DNA of 64,000 nt from Streptomyces cellulosae (GCA_014655195.1 BNBH01000007.1:159151-223150), one strand, 5' to 3'. Positions 47,074 to 57,513 are shown, counted from the first letter of the stretch. The notes: a model not told the origin generated them from the sequence alone. A program made the numbers and translations.

Positions 47074-48315
47074 TTACGGCCGTACGGCGCCCCCCGTGGC
47101 CGCACGCCACCCGCCCTCCCCTCGACCAGCCCCTTCCTCGTCCGAAGCGCCCTCGGCACCCTCAGCACCCCGCACACTCCGCGCACCCCGGACCGCGTGG
47201 TACGCCACCGCACCCGCCAGCACACACAGCGTGACGAAGTCCCGGAACGCCCGCCGCTTCCCCGACTCCAGCCACGGCCAGGTCACCCCCGGGAGCTGTG
47301 GCACCAGCGCCAGCCAGAACCACGGCCGCCGGGTCACCGACCCCGCGTACGGCATCCCGGCGAGCAGCAGGGGCAGCACGACGAGCAGGTAGTGGTTGTA
47401 GGAGGGCCGCGACACCAGGAACGCGGACAGCATCAGCCCGGCGGACGTCTCCGCCAGCCGCAGCGCCTCGGGCCCCGGCCCCCGCCATCGCCGGTACGCG
47501 CAGGCCACCCCGACCGCGGCGGCGGCCACCGCCAGCGCCTGGGCCAGGGCCTGCGGCACGCCGAGCCGGGGCAGCACGGCAGCCGGGCCCGCCTCGTAGA
47601 GCCGGAGGAAGGCGTCGTCGGCGGTGAAGAGGAAGGGGAGCGTCTGGGTGAGGAAGCCGGTGGGGTCGGGCAGGAAGAAGGCGGCCACCACCGACGACAC
47701 CGCCGGCACCAGCACCACCAGCGCGAGCGCGCCCCAGCGGCGGGCGAAGAGGAACAGCAGCGCCATCGGCGCGAGCAGCGGCTTCAGCGCCACCGCCACC
47801 CCGATCACCGCGCCCGCCGCGACCCACCGCCCCCGGCTCGCCAGCAGCAGGCACAGCGGCAGCGCCAGCACCGCCGTCACCGTCCAGTTGCCCAGCCGCA
47901 CCAGCTGCGCGAACGGCGCGAAACCCACCGCCAGCCCGAACAGCCCGAGCACGGCGAGCCTGCTGCGCAGCGGCACCCGGTGCAGCAGCAGCGCGCACAC
48001 CCAGCCCGCCGTGAGCGCGAGGACCACCAGCACCGGCACCAGCACGTCCAGCACGGACCGCGGCAGCAGCGCCTGCGGGGCGGCCGCGACGACCGCGCTC
48101 GGGAAATAGAGGAAGTGCGCGTCGTCGTACGGCGATCCGCCGTCCAGCCAGGTGCGCGCCGCGTCCACGACGATGCCGTTGTCCATGCCTCCGTCCGAGG
48201 TCACCAGCACCGTATGGGTCGTCAGCGCGGCCAGGACCGCCGTGAGTCCGGCCCACCAGCCGATGCCCGCGGGGCGCACCAACCACCCGGAGATGTCGCT
48301 TTTGCCCGTCGCCAT
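47074..48315 (-). CDS. GT87-family membrane glycosyltransferase-like protein
   Basis: 413 aa with about 9-11 membrane helices (for example VLDVLVPVLVVLALTAGWVCALLL, WGALALVVLVPAVSSVVAAFFL). The short loop GGSPYDDAHFLYFPSAVVAA, with acidic residues after the first helix, fits the catalytic region of GT-C enzymes of GT87, which use polyprenyl-phosphate sugars. No partner gene is adjacent. The C-terminal 35 residues are acidic and Gly-rich. Substrate unknown. Confidence 0.75.
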   Translation of the reverse strand: MATGKSDISGWLVRPAGIGWWAGLTAVLAALTTHTVLVTSDGGMDNGIVVDAARTWLDGGSPYDDAHFLYFPSAVVAAAPQALLPRSVLDVLVPVLVVLALTAGWVCALLLHRVPLRSRLAVLGLFGLAVGFAPFAQLVRLGNWTVTAVLALPLCLLLASRGRWVAAGAVIGVAVALKPLLAPMALLFLFARRWGALALVVLVPAVSSVVAAFFLPDPTGFLTQTLPFLFTADDAFLRLYEAGPAAVLPRLGVPQALAQALAVAAAAVGVACAYRRWRGPGPEALRLAETSAGLMLSAFLVSRPSYNHYLLVVLPLLLAGMPYAGSVTRRPWFWLALVPQLPGVTWPWLESGKRRAFRDFVTLCVLAGAVAYHAVRGARSVRGAEGAEGASDEEGAGRGEGGWRAATGGAVRP

Positions 48316-48389
48316 GGGCGCAACGCTAGGGCCTCACGGGCCCGTTGAGGCGGACCAGCACACCCCTTGCCCCGTCTAAGATGCGCCCC

Positions 48390-49271
48390 ATGAGCTTTGG
48401 GCAGGGGGGGTCCTCCCAGCAGTGGGATCCCTGGAAACCGAATTCGCAGCAGCCGTGGAACGGCGGCAGCGCCGGCGGGTCACCCGACTGGGCGGCGCTC
48501 GCCGACGCGTCCGAGGCGCGCGCCAAGCGGCGCCGGCTGCTGTTCATAGGCGGCGGCGCACTCGCCGCCGTGGCGATAGGGACCGCGGTGGCGGTCGCCG
48601 TCGTGTCGGCGGGGAGCTCGAACCAGGCCGGCCCGGGCACCGAGTCCCAGCTGCCCGGCGTCTCCGACCTCCCGAGCGCCACGGGCACGGTCCCGTCGTT
48701 CGAGCCGACGAGCGCGCCGCCCCCGCTGGACCCGAAGGACTTCGTCGCCAGCGCCCAGAAGGACAAGGCGCCGCTGAGCCCCGACATCCTGTTCCCGGGC
48801 ACGCAGCTGACCATGGGCGACACGGTCTACAAGAAGGGCCCGACGGCGGACACCAAGAACTGCGCGTCCGCGGCCAAGGCCACGCTCCCGAAGGTCCTCA
48901 CGGACAACAGGTGCACGCGGCTGATCCGCGTCACCTACAGCCGGGACGGCGTGGCGGTGACGGTCGGCGTGGCGGTCTTCGCGACCGAGGCGCAGGCGAC
49001 GAAGGCCAAGCAGCAGGCGGACGCGAAGAGCATCGTCAAGTCGCTGTCCGGCGGCGGGGTGAAGGACTTCTGCGTCGGCGCGGTCTGCCGCTCCACCACC
49101 AACGCCTACGGCCGCTACGCCTACTTCACACTGTCCGGCTTCACCAGCGGCAAGGACGTGACGGAGAAGGACAAGGCCGTCTTCAGGACCGGCGACGACC
49201 TCCAGGAGTTCACGTACCGTCAGATCCGCCGCAGGGGCGAGGCCCAGGCGTCCGCGGCGGCGGCCGGCTGA
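48390..49271 (+). CDS. membrane-anchored protein, unknown
   Basis: 293 aa. Q/G-rich cytoplasmic start (MSFGQGGSSQQWDPWKPN), one helix (about 48-72, LLFIGGGALAAVAIGTAVAVAVVSAG), Pro/Ser-rich spacer, then an extracytoplasmic domain with TKNCASAAKATLPKVLTDNRCTRLIRVTYSRDGVAVTVGVAVFATEAQATK and a C-containing DFCVGAVCRS. No family recognised. ATG 48390 or 48381. Confidence 0.75.
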   Translation: MSFGQGGSSQQWDPWKPNSQQPWNGGSAGGSPDWAALADASEARAKRRRLLFIGGGALAAVAIGTAVAVAVVSAGSSNQAGPGTESQLPGVSDLPSATGTVPSFEPTSAPPPLDPKDFVASAQKDKAPLSPDILFPGTQLTMGDTVYKKGPTADTKNCASAAKATLPKVLTDNRCTRLIRVTYSRDGVAVTVGVAVFATEAQATKAKQQADAKSIVKSLSGGGVKDFCVGAVCRSTTNAYGRYAYFTLSGFTSGKDVTEKDKAVFRTGDDLQEFTYRQIRRRGEAQASAAAAG

Positions 49272-49290
49272 CCCCGCCGCCCGGGGCGCG

Positions 49291-50130
49291 TCAGCAGCAG
49301 CCGGCCGACGGCAGCGACCGCTTGTTGCGCGCCTCGACGCTGCGGGCCGCGAGGAGCTCGTCGGCCGGGTAGCCGACCTCCTCCAGGGTCAGGCCGTGCG
49401 GGCGTACGACATGGACCGCCGAGTCCCGTACGCCCGCCGCCAGGACCTTCGCGGGCCAGTCCGGGGTGCGGTGCCCGTCGCCGACGAACAGCAGCGCGCC
49501 GATCAGCGAGCGCACCATGTTGTGGCAGAAGGCGTCGGCGCGGACGGTGGCGGTGATGATCCCGTCGTCGCCGCGTACGAGGCTCAGCTCCTGGAGCGTG
49601 CGGATGGTCGTCGCGCCCTCGCGCCGCTTGCAGTAGGCGGCGAAGTCGTGCTCGCCGAGCAGTCCGCGGGCGGCCTCGTTCATGGCGTCCACGTCGAGCG
49701 GCCAGTCGTGCCACAGCACGTGGTTGCGCAGCAGCGGGTCGACGCCGCCGGGGTTGTCGGTGACGCGGTAGGCGTAGCGCCGCCAGATCGCCGAGAACCG
49801 GGCGTCGAAGCCCGCCGGCGCCTCCCTGAGCGCCCACACCCGCACGTCCTTCGGCAGCCGCCCGGCGAGCCGCTTCAGCAGCTTCGGCCGGTGCTCGGCC
49901 CACACCTCGCGCGGCAGGTCCACGTGCGCGACCTGACCCCGCGCGTGCACACCGGCGTCGGTCCGCCCCGCCACGGTCAGCTCGTACGTCGTCGCGGACC
50001 GCGTCACGGTCCGCAGGGCGTCCTCGATCTCCCCCTGCACGGTCCGCCGGCCCCCGGCCTGCTTGGCCCACCCGGAGAACTCGGTCCCGTCATAGGAAAG
50101 GTCCAGCCGGACCCGCACCACACCACTCAC
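49291..50130 (-). CDS. truA: tRNA pseudouridine synthase A
   Basis: 279 aa, isomerises U38-40 in tRNA anticodon stems. Catalytic Asp in [16 protein letters not shown] near 60; [20 protein letters not shown] and other family blocks present. GTG 50130. Last gene of the alpha-operon side, 171 bp after rplQ. Confidence 0.96.
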   Translation of the reverse strand: MSGVVRVRLDLSYDGTEFSGWAKQAGGRRTVQGEIEDALRTVTRSATTYELTVAGRTDAGVHARGQVAHVDLPREVWAEHRPKLLKRLAGRLPKDVRVWALREAPAGFDARFSAIWRRYAYRVTDNPGGVDPLLRNHVLWHDWPLDVDAMNEAARGLLGEHDFAAYCKRREGATTIRTLQELSLVRGDDGIITATVRADAFCHNMVRSLIGALLFVGDGHRTPDWPAKVLAAGVRDSAVHVVRPHGLTLEEVGYPADELLAARSVEARNKRSLPSAGCC

Positions 50131-50156
50131 CGAACGACTCCCTCTCCCAAAACGAA

Positions 50157-50187
50157 GCGGGCCCGCTCCTGAAAGAAGCGGGCCCGC
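50157..50187 (-). terminator. hairpin between rplQ and truA
   Basis: Two copies of GCGGGCCCGC 11 bases apart, able to pair. It lies just before truA and, with the repeat on its other side, ends the alpha operon. Confidence 0.65.
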
Positions 50188-50191
50188 AACA

Positions 50192-50285
50192 ATGCCCCTC
50201 AGGGGCGCGGGGCTGTGCTCGATTCGCGGCTCCGCCGCGTGGGCGCGACCAGCCACGACGAAAGCCGCAGCCGAGCGACCACCCA
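50192..50285. repeat. Streptomyces-type intergenic repeat
   Basis: GCCCCTCAGGGGCGCGGGGCTGTG then GCGGCTCCGCCGCGTGGGCGCGACCAGCC. It shares the AGGGGCGCGGGG and GCGCGACCAGCC segments with a shorter copy near 50911, pointing to a dispersed repeat. Confidence 0.65.
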
Positions 50286-50301
50286 GTCCCCGCCGGAACG
50301 C

Positions 50302-50802
50302 TTACGCGTCCTTCGACTCCTCGGCCGCGGCCTCGTCGTCGCCCTTGGCCGTGTCGACCTTGGTCTCCACGGCCTCCGCCTCGGCGTCCTTGGCGGACCG
50401 CTTGGTCGCGGCCTCGGCCTCGCCGACCGCGGCCTGCTGCACCGTCAGCGCCTCGACCAGCTCGATGACGGCCATGGGCGCGTTGTCGCCACGGCGGTTA
50501 CCGATCTTGGTGATGCGGGTGTAGCCACCGGGACGGTTCTCGTACCGCGGGCCGATCTCGGTGAAGAGCGTGTGGACGACGCTCTTGTCCGTGATCACCT
50601 GGAGCACCTGACGGCGGTTGTGAAGGTCGCCCTTCTTCGCCTTGGTGACCAGACGCTCGGCGTAGGGACGCAGCTTGCGCGCCTTCGCCTCGGTGGTGGT
50701 GATGCGGCCGTGCTCGAAAAGCGCCTTCGCGAGGTTCGCGAGGAGAAGCTTCTCGTGCGCGGCGCTGCCGCCCAGACGGGCACCCTTGGTGGGCCTCGGC
50801 AT
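50302..50802 (-). CDS. rplQ: 50S ribosomal protein L17
   Basis: 166 aa. [41 protein letters not shown] is the core; the C-terminal 45 residues are an Ala/Glu-rich extension seen in Streptomyces. ATG 50802. Confidence 0.97.
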   Translation of the reverse strand: MPRPTKGARLGGSAAHEKLLLANLAKALFEHGRITTTEAKARKLRPYAERLVTKAKKGDLHNRRQVLQVITDKSVVHTLFTEIGPRYENRPGGYTRITKIGNRRGDNAPMAVIELVEALTVQQAAVGEAEAATKRSAKDAEAEAVETKVDTAKGDDEAAAEESKDA

Positions 50803-50910
50803 AGTGACTCTCCTGTGTGTCTGCCCCGGCCGTATCAGGTACCGGAGTCAGTATCCGAGCAGGCGGTCGCCTGTCGGAGATCCGGGCCGTCTTCACAGAC
50901 GTCCCGGAGG

Positions 50911-50960
50911 ACCCGCGCCCCCGAAGGGGCGCGGGGAACTGCGCGACCAGCCGGAACCGG
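50911..50960. repeat. second copy of dispersed intergenic repeat
   Basis: Contains CCGAAGGGGCGCGGGGAACTGCGCGACCAGCC, a shorter version of the 50192 repeat, in the rpoA-rplQ gap. Confidence 0.55.
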
Positions 50961-50993
50961 CCGGCAGTCAGTAACGGACCGCAGGTCCCGAGC

Positions 50994-52016
50994 TCAGTAC
51001 TGCTCGGTCTCCACGAACCCGGCGTCCGCGTCGTCGTCGGCGCCGAAGGCGTCCGCGGCGGCGGTCGGGTCGAACCTGGGAGGCGAGTCCTTGAGCGCGA
51101 GGCCCATGCCGGCGAGCTTGGCCTTGACCTCGTCGATGGACTTCGCACCGAAGTTACGGATGTCGAGCAGGTCCGCCTCGGACCGCGCGACGAGCTCACC
51201 CACGGAGTGGATGCCCTCACGCTTGAGGCAGTTGTACGACCGGACCGTGAGCTCCAGCTCCTCGATCGGCAGCGCCAGGTCGGCGGCGAGGGCGGCGTCC
51301 GTCGGGGACGGACCCATGTCGATGCCCTCGGCGTCGATGTTCAGCTCGCGGGCGAGCCCGAACAGCTCGACCAGGGTCTTGCCGGCCGACGCCATGGCGT
51401 CACGCGGCCGCATGGCCTGCTTGGTCTCGACGTCGACGATCAGCTTGTCGAAGTCGGTGCGCTGCTCGACTCGGGTCGCCTCGACCTTGTAGGTGACCTT
51501 CAGCACGGGGCTGTAGATCGAGTCGACCGGGATCCGGCCGATCTCCTGGCCGACCTGCTTGTTCTGCACGGCGGAGACGTAGCCGCGACCGCGCTCGACG
51601 GTCAGCTCCATCTCCAGCTTGCCCTTGCCGTTGAGCGTGGCGAGGACGAGGTCCGGGTTGTGCACCTCGACACCGGCCGGAGGCGCGATGTCGGCGGCGG
51701 TGACCAGACCCGGGCCCTGCTTGCGCAGGTACATCACGACCGGCTCGTCGTGCTCCGAGGAGACGACCAGCTGCTTGATGTTGAGGATCAGGTCGGTGAC
51801 GTCCTCCTTGACGCCCGGCACGGTGGTGAACTCGTGCAGGACGCCGTCGATGCGGATGCTGGTGACAGCGGCACCGGGGATCGACGACAGGAGGGTGCGG
51901 CGGAGGGAGTTGCCGAGGGTGTAGCCGAAGCCCGGCTCCAGCGGCTCGATCACGAACCGGGAGCGGAATTCGTCGACGACCTCTTCGGTCAACGAGGGAC
52001 GCTGAGCGATCAGCAT
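50994..52016 (-). CDS. rpoA: RNA polymerase alpha subunit
   Basis: 340 aa. N-terminal dimerisation domain ([44 protein letters not shown]) and C-terminal UP-element/activator-contacting domain ([43 protein letters not shown]). The tail is acidic, as usual in actinobacteria. ATG 52016. Confidence 0.98.
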   Translation of the reverse strand: MLIAQRPSLTEEVVDEFRSRFVIEPLEPGFGYTLGNSLRRTLLSSIPGAAVTSIRIDGVLHEFTTVPGVKEDVTDLILNIKQLVVSSEHDEPVVMYLRKQGPGLVTAADIAPPAGVEVHNPDLVLATLNGKGKLEMELTVERGRGYVSAVQNKQVGQEIGRIPVDSIYSPVLKVTYKVEATRVEQRTDFDKLIVDVETKQAMRPRDAMASAGKTLVELFGLARELNIDAEGIDMGPSPTDAALAADLALPIEELELTVRSYNCLKREGIHSVGELVARSEADLLDIRNFGAKSIDEVKAKLAGMGLALKDSPPRFDPTAAADAFGADDDADAGFVETEQY

Positions 52017-52152
52017 GAGTGGATCAGATCCTTCTTTCGTGGACGCCCGCTATTTGACGTCCGACGGAAACCGCACCCGGTGAAGAGTGCGGGTACTGCA
52101 AGGGTACGGGCGATACGGCCCTTGCGAGCCGTACCGCCCGGAACCACGGGAA

Positions 52153-52196
52153 GCCGGTGCCTCAGACGCGGCGGCGCTTCGGCGGGCGGCAGCCGT
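52153..52196. repeat. duplicate of the rpsK 3' end, distal copy
   Basis: 44 bp identical to 52253-52296, exactly 100 bp downstream (in rpsK direction). It repeats the codons for [10 protein letters not shown] and the stop. Lies in the rpsK-rpoA gap, so it is not translated as part of rpsK. Confidence 0.9.
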
Positions 52197-52261
52197 GCTG
52201 CGACACTGCGGGGAGCGACCCCCGCACCCCCGGCAGGGGGCCGTCCAGCGCGGCCGGTGCC

Positions 52262-52666
52262 TCAGACGCGGCGGCGCTTCGGCGGGCGGCAGCCGTTGTG
52301 CGGGGTCGGGGTGACGTCCTGGATGGAGCCGACCTCGAGGCCCGTGGCCTGCAGGGAGCGGATGGCGGTCTCACGACCGGAACCCGGGCCCTTGACGAAC
52401 ACGTCGACCTTGCGCATGCCGTGCTCCTGGGCGCGGCGGGCGGCCGACTCGGCGGCCATCTGCGCGGCGAACGGCGTGGACTTCCGGGAGCCCTTGAAGC
52501 CGACATGGCCGGCGGACGCCCAGGAGATCACGTTGCCGGACGGGTCCGTGATCGAGACGATCGTGTTGTTGAACGTGCTCTTGATGTGCGCGTGGCCGTG
52601 AGCGACGTTCTTCTTTTCCTTGCGGCGCACCTTCTTGGCAGCGCCCTGACGACCCTTGGGGGGCAT
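52262..52666 (-). CDS. rpsK: 30S ribosomal protein S11
   Basis: 134 aa. [48 protein letters not shown] and the tail [11 protein letters not shown]. The last 35 bp are duplicated downstream (see 52153). ATG 52666. Confidence 0.98.
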   Translation of the reverse strand: MPPKGRQGAAKKVRRKEKKNVAHGHAHIKSTFNNTIVSITDPSGNVISWASAGHVGFKGSRKSTPFAAQMAAESAARRAQEHGMRKVDVFVKGPGSGRETAIRSLQATGLEVGSIQDVTPTPHNGCRPPKRRRV

Positions 52667-52732
52667 CTGTACTCCTACGGGAGGTGGTCGGTCCTACAGC
52701 GAAGACCGCTGGACGGCGAAGTCCGCTGAGGA

Positions 52733-53113
52733 CTACTTCTTGCCCGGCTTCTTCTTGCCGGCGATGGCGCGACGCGGGCCCTTGCGGGTACGCGCGTTGG
52801 TGCTGGTGCGCTGACCGCGGACGGGCAGACCGCGACGGTGACGCAGACCCTGGTAGGTGCCGATCTCGACCTTGCGGCGGATGTCGGCCTGGATCTCGCG
52901 ACGGAGGTCACCCTCGGTCTTGATGTTGTTGTCCACGTACTCGCGGATCGCGACCAGCTGCTCTTCGGTCAGGTCGCGGACGCGGGTGTTCGGGTCGACG
53001 CCGGTCGCGGCCAGCGTCTGCTGCGAAAGGGTCCGGCCGATGCCGAACACGTAGGTGAGGGCGATCTCCACGCGCTTTTCGCGCGGGATGTCAACACCGG
53101 AAACGCGTGCCAT
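52733..53113 (-). CDS. rpsM: 30S ribosomal protein S13
   Basis: 126 aa. [44 protein letters not shown] and the basic [24 protein letters not shown] tail that contacts the tRNA. 66 bp upstream of rpsK. Confidence 0.98.
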   Translation of the reverse strand: MARVSGVDIPREKRVEIALTYVFGIGRTLSQQTLAATGVDPNTRVRDLTEEQLVAIREYVDNNIKTEGDLRREIQADIRRKVEIGTYQGLRHRRGLPVRGQRTSTNARTRKGPRRAIAGKKKPGKK

Positions 53114-53305
53114 TCAATGGCTCCAGTTGGTTGTCGGAGGTCTTCCACAGAACCGGCTCCCCGCCCGCCGTACCAGGTACGGGCCGGGTCCCCGGCCTCC
53201 GAGCCGGGGGTGTCGAGCCGTGCGGCTCGGGTCCTGCGTATGAACGTGTGTTGCTCGCGTCGCGCGAAGTCTGCGGGAGGCGCAGAGGGTGGTTCAGTGC
53301 TGCGG

Positions 53306-53419
53306 TCAGCCCTGGCGCTGCTTGTGGCGCGGGTTGTCGCAGATGACCATGACCCGACCGTGACGGCGGATCACCCTGCACTTGTCGCAGATCTTCTTGA
53401 CGCTCGGCTTGACCTTCAT
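53306..53419 (-). CDS. rpmJ: 50S ribosomal protein L36
   Basis: 37 aa: [19 protein letters not shown] then [17 protein letters not shown]. The zinc-ribbon Cys/His set (CDKC, CDN..H) is kept, the zinc-binding C+ type. Between infA and rpsM. Confidence 0.97.
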   Translation of the reverse strand: MKVKPSVKKICDKCRVIRRHGRVMVICDNPRHKQRQG

Positions 53420-53478
53420 GGGTGTGAGGTTCTCCGGGTCAGTGCCATCACCCCGGCGGGCCGGGGAGCGGGCAAGAT

Positions 53479-53700
53479 CTACTTGTACCGGTAGACGATC
53501 CGGCCACGCGTGAGGTCGTACGGAGACAGCTCCACCACGACCCGGTCGTCAGGGAGGATGCGGATGTAGTGCATGCGCATCTTGCCGCTGATGTGTGCCA
53601 GGACCTGGTGGCCGTTCTGGAGCTCGACCCTGAACATGGCGTTCGGCAGAGACTCGACGACAGTGCCCTCGATCTCGATGGCACCTTGCTTCTTGGCCAC
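53479..53700 (-). CDS. infA: translation initiation factor IF-1
   Basis: 73 aa OB-fold. [71 protein letters not shown], complete. GTG 53700, 59 bp upstream of rpmJ. Confidence 0.98.
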   Translation of the reverse strand: MAKKQGAIEIEGTVVESLPNAMFRVELQNGHQVLAHISGKMRMHYIRILPDDRVVVELSPYDLTRGRIVYRYK

Positions 53701-53849
53701 GCTTCGCCCTTCGAATCGACTACCTTGATCGACTCATTGGTACACCGTGACCACATGCGGACATGCGGGTGCACCAGAGCCGACGAGTCAGTCTACGTCA
53801 GCGCACCCGGAAACACGAATCGAGAGATCCTCCCCTTCCGGGGAGATCC

Positions 53850-54686
53850 CTAACCCAACGGGTCCGGCGCCGCCGTGACACCCATCTCCGCGAGCTTCGC
53901 CTTGCCGCCGTCGGGGGCGGTCAGGACCAGGGGGCCCTGCTCGGTGAGGGCGACCGAGTGCTCCCAGTGGGAGGACCAGGTGCCGTCGGTCGTGACGACC
54001 GTCCAGTCGTCGGAGAGGACCTCGGTGCGCGGGGTGCCGAGGGAGACCATCGGCTCGATCGCCAGGCAGAAGCCGGGCACCAGCTTCGGGCCCTTGCCGC
54101 GCTTGCGGTCGACGTAGTTCAGCAGGTGCGGGTCCATGTGCATCTCGGTGCCGATGCCGTGGCCGCCGTAGTCCTCGATGATCCCGTACTTGCCGCCGCC
54201 GGGCTTCGGCTGGCGGCGGATGTACGTCTCGATCGCGCGGGAGATGTCGACCAGCCGGCTGCCCTGCTTCATGGCCGCGATGCCGGCCCACATCGACTCC
54301 TCGGTGACCCGGGAGAGCTCGACCAGCTCCGGGGAGTGACCGGAGCCGACGAAGGCGGTGTAGGCGGCGTCGCCGTGCCAGCCGTCGACGATGGCGCCGC
54401 AGTCGACGGAGATGATGTCGCCGTCCTTGAGGATCACGTCGTCGGACGGGATGCCGTGGACCACGACCTCGTTCACCGAGGTGCAGATGGTGGCGGGGAA
54501 GCCGCCGTAGCCGAGGAAGTTCGGCTTGGCGTTGTGCTCGGCGAGCACCTTGCGGGCGACCTGGTCCAGGTCCTTGGTGGACGCCCCGGGCACCGCGGCC
54601 TCGCGGGTGGCCGCGTGGATGGCGGCGACGACCAGCCCCGCCTCGCGCATCTTGGCGATCTGCTCAGGGCTCTTGATCTGCACCAT
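53850..54686 (-). CDS. map: methionine aminopeptidase, type I
   Basis: 278 aa, removes the initiator Met. Metal ligands as Asp in VDCGAIVDGWHGDAA, Asp and His in GHGIGTEMH, and Glu in FCLAIEPMV and SSHWEHSVALTEQGP. Sits between adk and infA; ATG 54686. An upstream frame to 54791 lacks an RBS. Confidence 0.97.
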   Translation of the reverse strand: MVQIKSPEQIAKMREAGLVVAAIHAATREAAVPGASTKDLDQVARKVLAEHNAKPNFLGYGGFPATICTSVNEVVVHGIPSDDVILKDGDIISVDCGAIVDGWHGDAAYTAFVGSGHSPELVELSRVTEESMWAGIAAMKQGSRLVDISRAIETYIRRQPKPGGGKYGIIEDYGGHGIGTEMHMDPHLLNYVDRKRGKGPKLVPGFCLAIEPMVSLGTPRTEVLSDDWTVVTTDGTWSSHWEHSVALTEQGPLVLTAPDGGKAKLAEMGVTAAPDPLG

Positions 54687-54793
54687 GGGGACGACGGCCT
54701 TTCTGGACCAGTGGTCGAGTACGAACGCTTCCAACGATACGGGCGCGGTCCGCCCGGATGCCGCGCGGGCGGCGGCACGGACCCCGCCCACGC

Positions 54794-54829
54794 CACAGCC
54801 GCGGCCCCTCGGGGGGAACCGCGGCTGTG
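54794..54829 (-). terminator. hairpin between adk and map
   Basis: Eleven-base arms CACAGCCGCGG and CCGCGGCTGTG. Separates adk from map, which then likely has its own promoter. Confidence 0.7.
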
Positions 54830-54845
54830 CATGCGGCGGGACGGA

Positions 54846-55499
54846 CTACTGGCCGCTCTTCAGCGCCTCCAGCGCCCGGCTGGTGACCTCGTCGACGGGA
54901 CCCATCGCGGAGATGGTCACCACCAGGCCCTGGGCCCGGTAGTAGTCGATGATCGGCTCGGTCTGCGTGTGGTAGACCTCCAGGCGCGTGCGGACGGTCT
55001 CCTCGGAGTCGTCGTCGCGCTGGTACAGCTCGCCGCCGCAGTAGTCGCAGACGCCGTCCTGCTTGGGTGGGCTGTAGGTGACGTGGAAGACGTGCGCGGA
55101 GTCCTTGCGGCAGACGCGCCGCCCGGCGATCCGCTTCACGACCTCGTCCTCGGGGGCCTCGAGGTCCAGCACCGCGTCCAGCTTGATGCCCTCGGCCTTC
55201 AGCAGCTCGTCCAGCGCCTCGGCCTGCGACACGTTGCGCGGGAAGCCGTCGAGCAGGAAGCCGTTCTCGGCGTCCGGCTGCGACATGCGGTCCTTGGCCA
55301 TGGCGATGGTGACCTCGTCGGGGACGAGGTTACCGGCGTCCATGTAGGACTTCGCGAGCTTTCCCAGCTCGGTCTGCCGGCTGATGTTGGCGCGGAACAG
55401 GTCGCCCGTGGAGATGTGCGGGATGCGCAGTTTCTCGGCAAGGCGGGTGGCCTGTGTGCCCTTCCCAGCACCCGGCGGCCCGACGAGGACGATTCGCAT
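54846..55499 (-). CDS. adk: adenylate kinase
   Basis: 217 aa. P-loop GPPGAGKGTQ near 7-16, DGFPRNVSQAEALDELL, and a lid with RRVCRKDSAHVF and GVCDYCGGELYQRDDD: three Cys, so a zinc-type lid with one ligand replaced (Asp or His) is likely. TGA of secY shares its A with ATG 55499. Confidence 0.97.
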   Translation of the reverse strand: MRIVLVGPPGAGKGTQATRLAEKLRIPHISTGDLFRANISRQTELGKLAKSYMDAGNLVPDEVTIAMAKDRMSQPDAENGFLLDGFPRNVSQAEALDELLKAEGIKLDAVLDLEAPEDEVVKRIAGRRVCRKDSAHVFHVTYSPPKQDGVCDYCGGELYQRDDDSEETVRTRLEVYHTQTEPIIDYYRAQGLVVTISAMGPVDEVTSRALEALKSGQ

Positions 55500-56812
55500 C
55501 AGCGGAGGAACCCTTCGTAATTGCGCTGCTGGAGCTGGCTCTCGATCTGCTTCACCGTCTCGAGACCGACACCCACGATGATCAGGATGCTCGTCCCGCC
55601 GAACGGGAAGTTCTGGTTTGCCCCGAAACCAACCAACGCCATCGTCGGTACGAGAGCGATCAGACCCAAGTACAGCGAACCCGGCCAGGTGATCCGGTTG
55701 AGTACGTAGCTCAGGTACTCAGCGGTCGGTCGGCCAGCCCGGATGCCCGGGATGAAGCCACCATACTTCTTCATGTTGTCCGCGACTTCCTCGGGGTTGA
55801 ACGAGATGGCCACGTAGAAGAACGCGAAGAAGACGATGAGCAAGAAGTACAGCGTCACGTAGATCGGGTGGTCACCGCGGACGAGGTGGGCCTCGATCCA
55901 GGTCTTCCAGCCCGAGGTGCCGCTGGAGAACTGCGCGATCAGCGCCGGGATGTACAGCAGCGACGAGGCGAAGATGACCGGGATCACACCGGCCTGGTTG
56001 ACCTTCAGCGGGATGTAGGTCGACGTGCCGCCGTAGGACCGGCGGCCGATCATGCGCTTCGCGTACTGCACGGGGATCCGGCGCTGGGCCTGTTCGACGA
56101 AGACGACCAGGCCGACCATGACCAGGCCGACGGCGATGACGGTGCCGAACTCGATCCAGCCGTCCGCCAGGCTGCCCTGCTCCTTGATGGCCCAGAGGGC
56201 GGAGGGGAAGGTCGCGGCGATCGAGATGAACATCAGGATCGACATGCCGTTGCCGATGCCGCGGTCGGTGATCAGCTCACCGAGCCACATGACCACGGCC
56301 GTGCCGGCGGTCATGGTGATGACCATGGTGATGGTCACGAAGATCGACTGGTCGGGGACGATCTGGCTCGCGACCGGGCAGCCCTGGAAGAGGGCGCCGC
56401 TGCGGGCGGTGGCCACCAGGCCGGTGCCCTGGAGGATGGCGAGCGCGACCGTCAGGTAACGGGTGTACTGCGTGATCTTCGCCGTGCCGGCCTGCCCCTC
56501 CTTCTTCAGGGCTTCCAGGCGCGGGATCACCACGGTCAGCAGCTGCAGAATGATGCTCGCCGTGATGTACGGCATGATCCCGAGCGCGAAGACCGTGATC
56601 TGGAGCAGCGCGCCGCCGCTGAACATGTTCACCAGACCGAACAGGCCCTGGTTCGCCTGGGCGGCGTCGATACAGGTCTGGACGTTCCGGTAGTCGACAC
56701 CCGGGATGGGGATGTGCGTACCGACGCGGTACACCACGATGATGCCGAGCGTGAAGAGCAGCTTCTTGCGCAGGTCGGGCGTCTTGAACGCCCGGGCGAA
56801 CGCGGTGAGCAC
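55499..56812 (-). CDS. secY: preprotein translocase subunit SecY
   Basis: 437 aa, ten membrane helices forming the Sec channel. Includes FALGIMPYITASIILQLLTVVIPRLEALKKEGQAG, the plug region and HLVRGDHPIYVTLYFLLIVFFAFFYVAISFNPEEVADNMKKYGGFIPGIRAGRPT. Last of the spc cluster here, coupled to adk. Confidence 0.98.
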   Translation of the reverse strand: MLTAFARAFKTPDLRKKLLFTLGIIVVYRVGTHIPIPGVDYRNVQTCIDAAQANQGLFGLVNMFSGGALLQITVFALGIMPYITASIILQLLTVVIPRLEALKKEGQAGTAKITQYTRYLTVALAILQGTGLVATARSGALFQGCPVASQIVPDQSIFVTITMVITMTAGTAVVMWLGELITDRGIGNGMSILMFISIAATFPSALWAIKEQGSLADGWIEFGTVIAVGLVMVGLVVFVEQAQRRIPVQYAKRMIGRRSYGGTSTYIPLKVNQAGVIPVIFASSLLYIPALIAQFSSGTSGWKTWIEAHLVRGDHPIYVTLYFLLIVFFAFFYVAISFNPEEVADNMKKYGGFIPGIRAGRPTAEYLSYVLNRITWPGSLYLGLIALVPTMALVGFGANQNFPFGGTSILIIVGVGLETVKQIESQLQQRNYEGFLR

Positions 56813-56985
56813 GGTGCCTCCTGCGACCCCCCGCGCAACTGCGTCAAGGGTGATGGTCTGAGATTCCGACTGAGGACGAATTCTTAACGGTCAACTGCCG
56901 CCCTGAGTGCCCCGCGTAGGGCCCCCGGGGTGAATGGGCAGCGCAGGCCACCTTACCGGCGACACCACCGCCCTAGGAACGACCA

Positions 56986-57019
56986 ACCGGGGATACCCCA
57001 TTTGTGGGGTATCCCCGGT
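56986..57019 (-). terminator. strong hairpin between rplO and secY
   Basis: Fourteen-base arms ACCGGGGATACCCC and GGGGTATCCCCGGT with a 6-base loop. secY is therefore likely to have its own promoter in 56813-56985, unlike spc operons with a continuous rplO-secY unit. Confidence 0.85.
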
Positions 57020-57055
57020 CGGGATCGCTCTACGTCATCGAGACACCTGACGGGG

Positions 57056-57511
57056 TCAGACGAGCTCGGTGACCGTACCGCCGGCGGCGGTGATCTTCTC
57101 CTTGGCGGAGCCGGAGACGGCGTCGACCGTCACCTGCAGCGCCACGGAGATCTCGCCCTGGCCCAGGACCTTGACGAGGCTGTTCTTGCGCACGGCGCCC
57201 TTGGCGACCAGGTCCTCGACCGTGACCTCTCCGCCCTCGGGGTAGAGGGAGGCGAGCTTGTCCAGGTTCACGACCTGGTACTCGGTCTTGAACGGGTTCT
57301 TGAAGCCCTTGAGCTTCGGGAGACGCATGTGGAGGGGCATCTGGCCACCCTCGAAGCGCTCCGGAACCTGGTAACGGGCCTTGGTGCCCTTCGTACCACG
57401 ACCGGCCGTCTTACCCTTCGACGCCTCACCACGACCCACACGGGTCTTGGCGGTCTTGGCGCCCGGGGCCGGACGGAGGTTGTGGATCTTGAGCGGGTTG
57501 TTCTCCGCCAT
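57056..57511 (-). CDS. rplO: 50S ribosomal protein L15
   Basis: 151 aa. [39 protein letters not shown] start and standard Gly/Lys-rich N-terminus. Two bases after rpmD. Confidence 0.97.
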   Translation of the reverse strand: MAENNPLKIHNLRPAPGAKTAKTRVGRGEASKGKTAGRGTKGTKARYQVPERFEGGQMPLHMRLPKLKGFKNPFKTEYQVVNLDKLASLYPEGGEVTVEDLVAKGAVRKNSLVKVLGQGEISVALQVTVDAVSGSAKEKITAAGGTVTELV

Positions 57512-57513
57512 GA

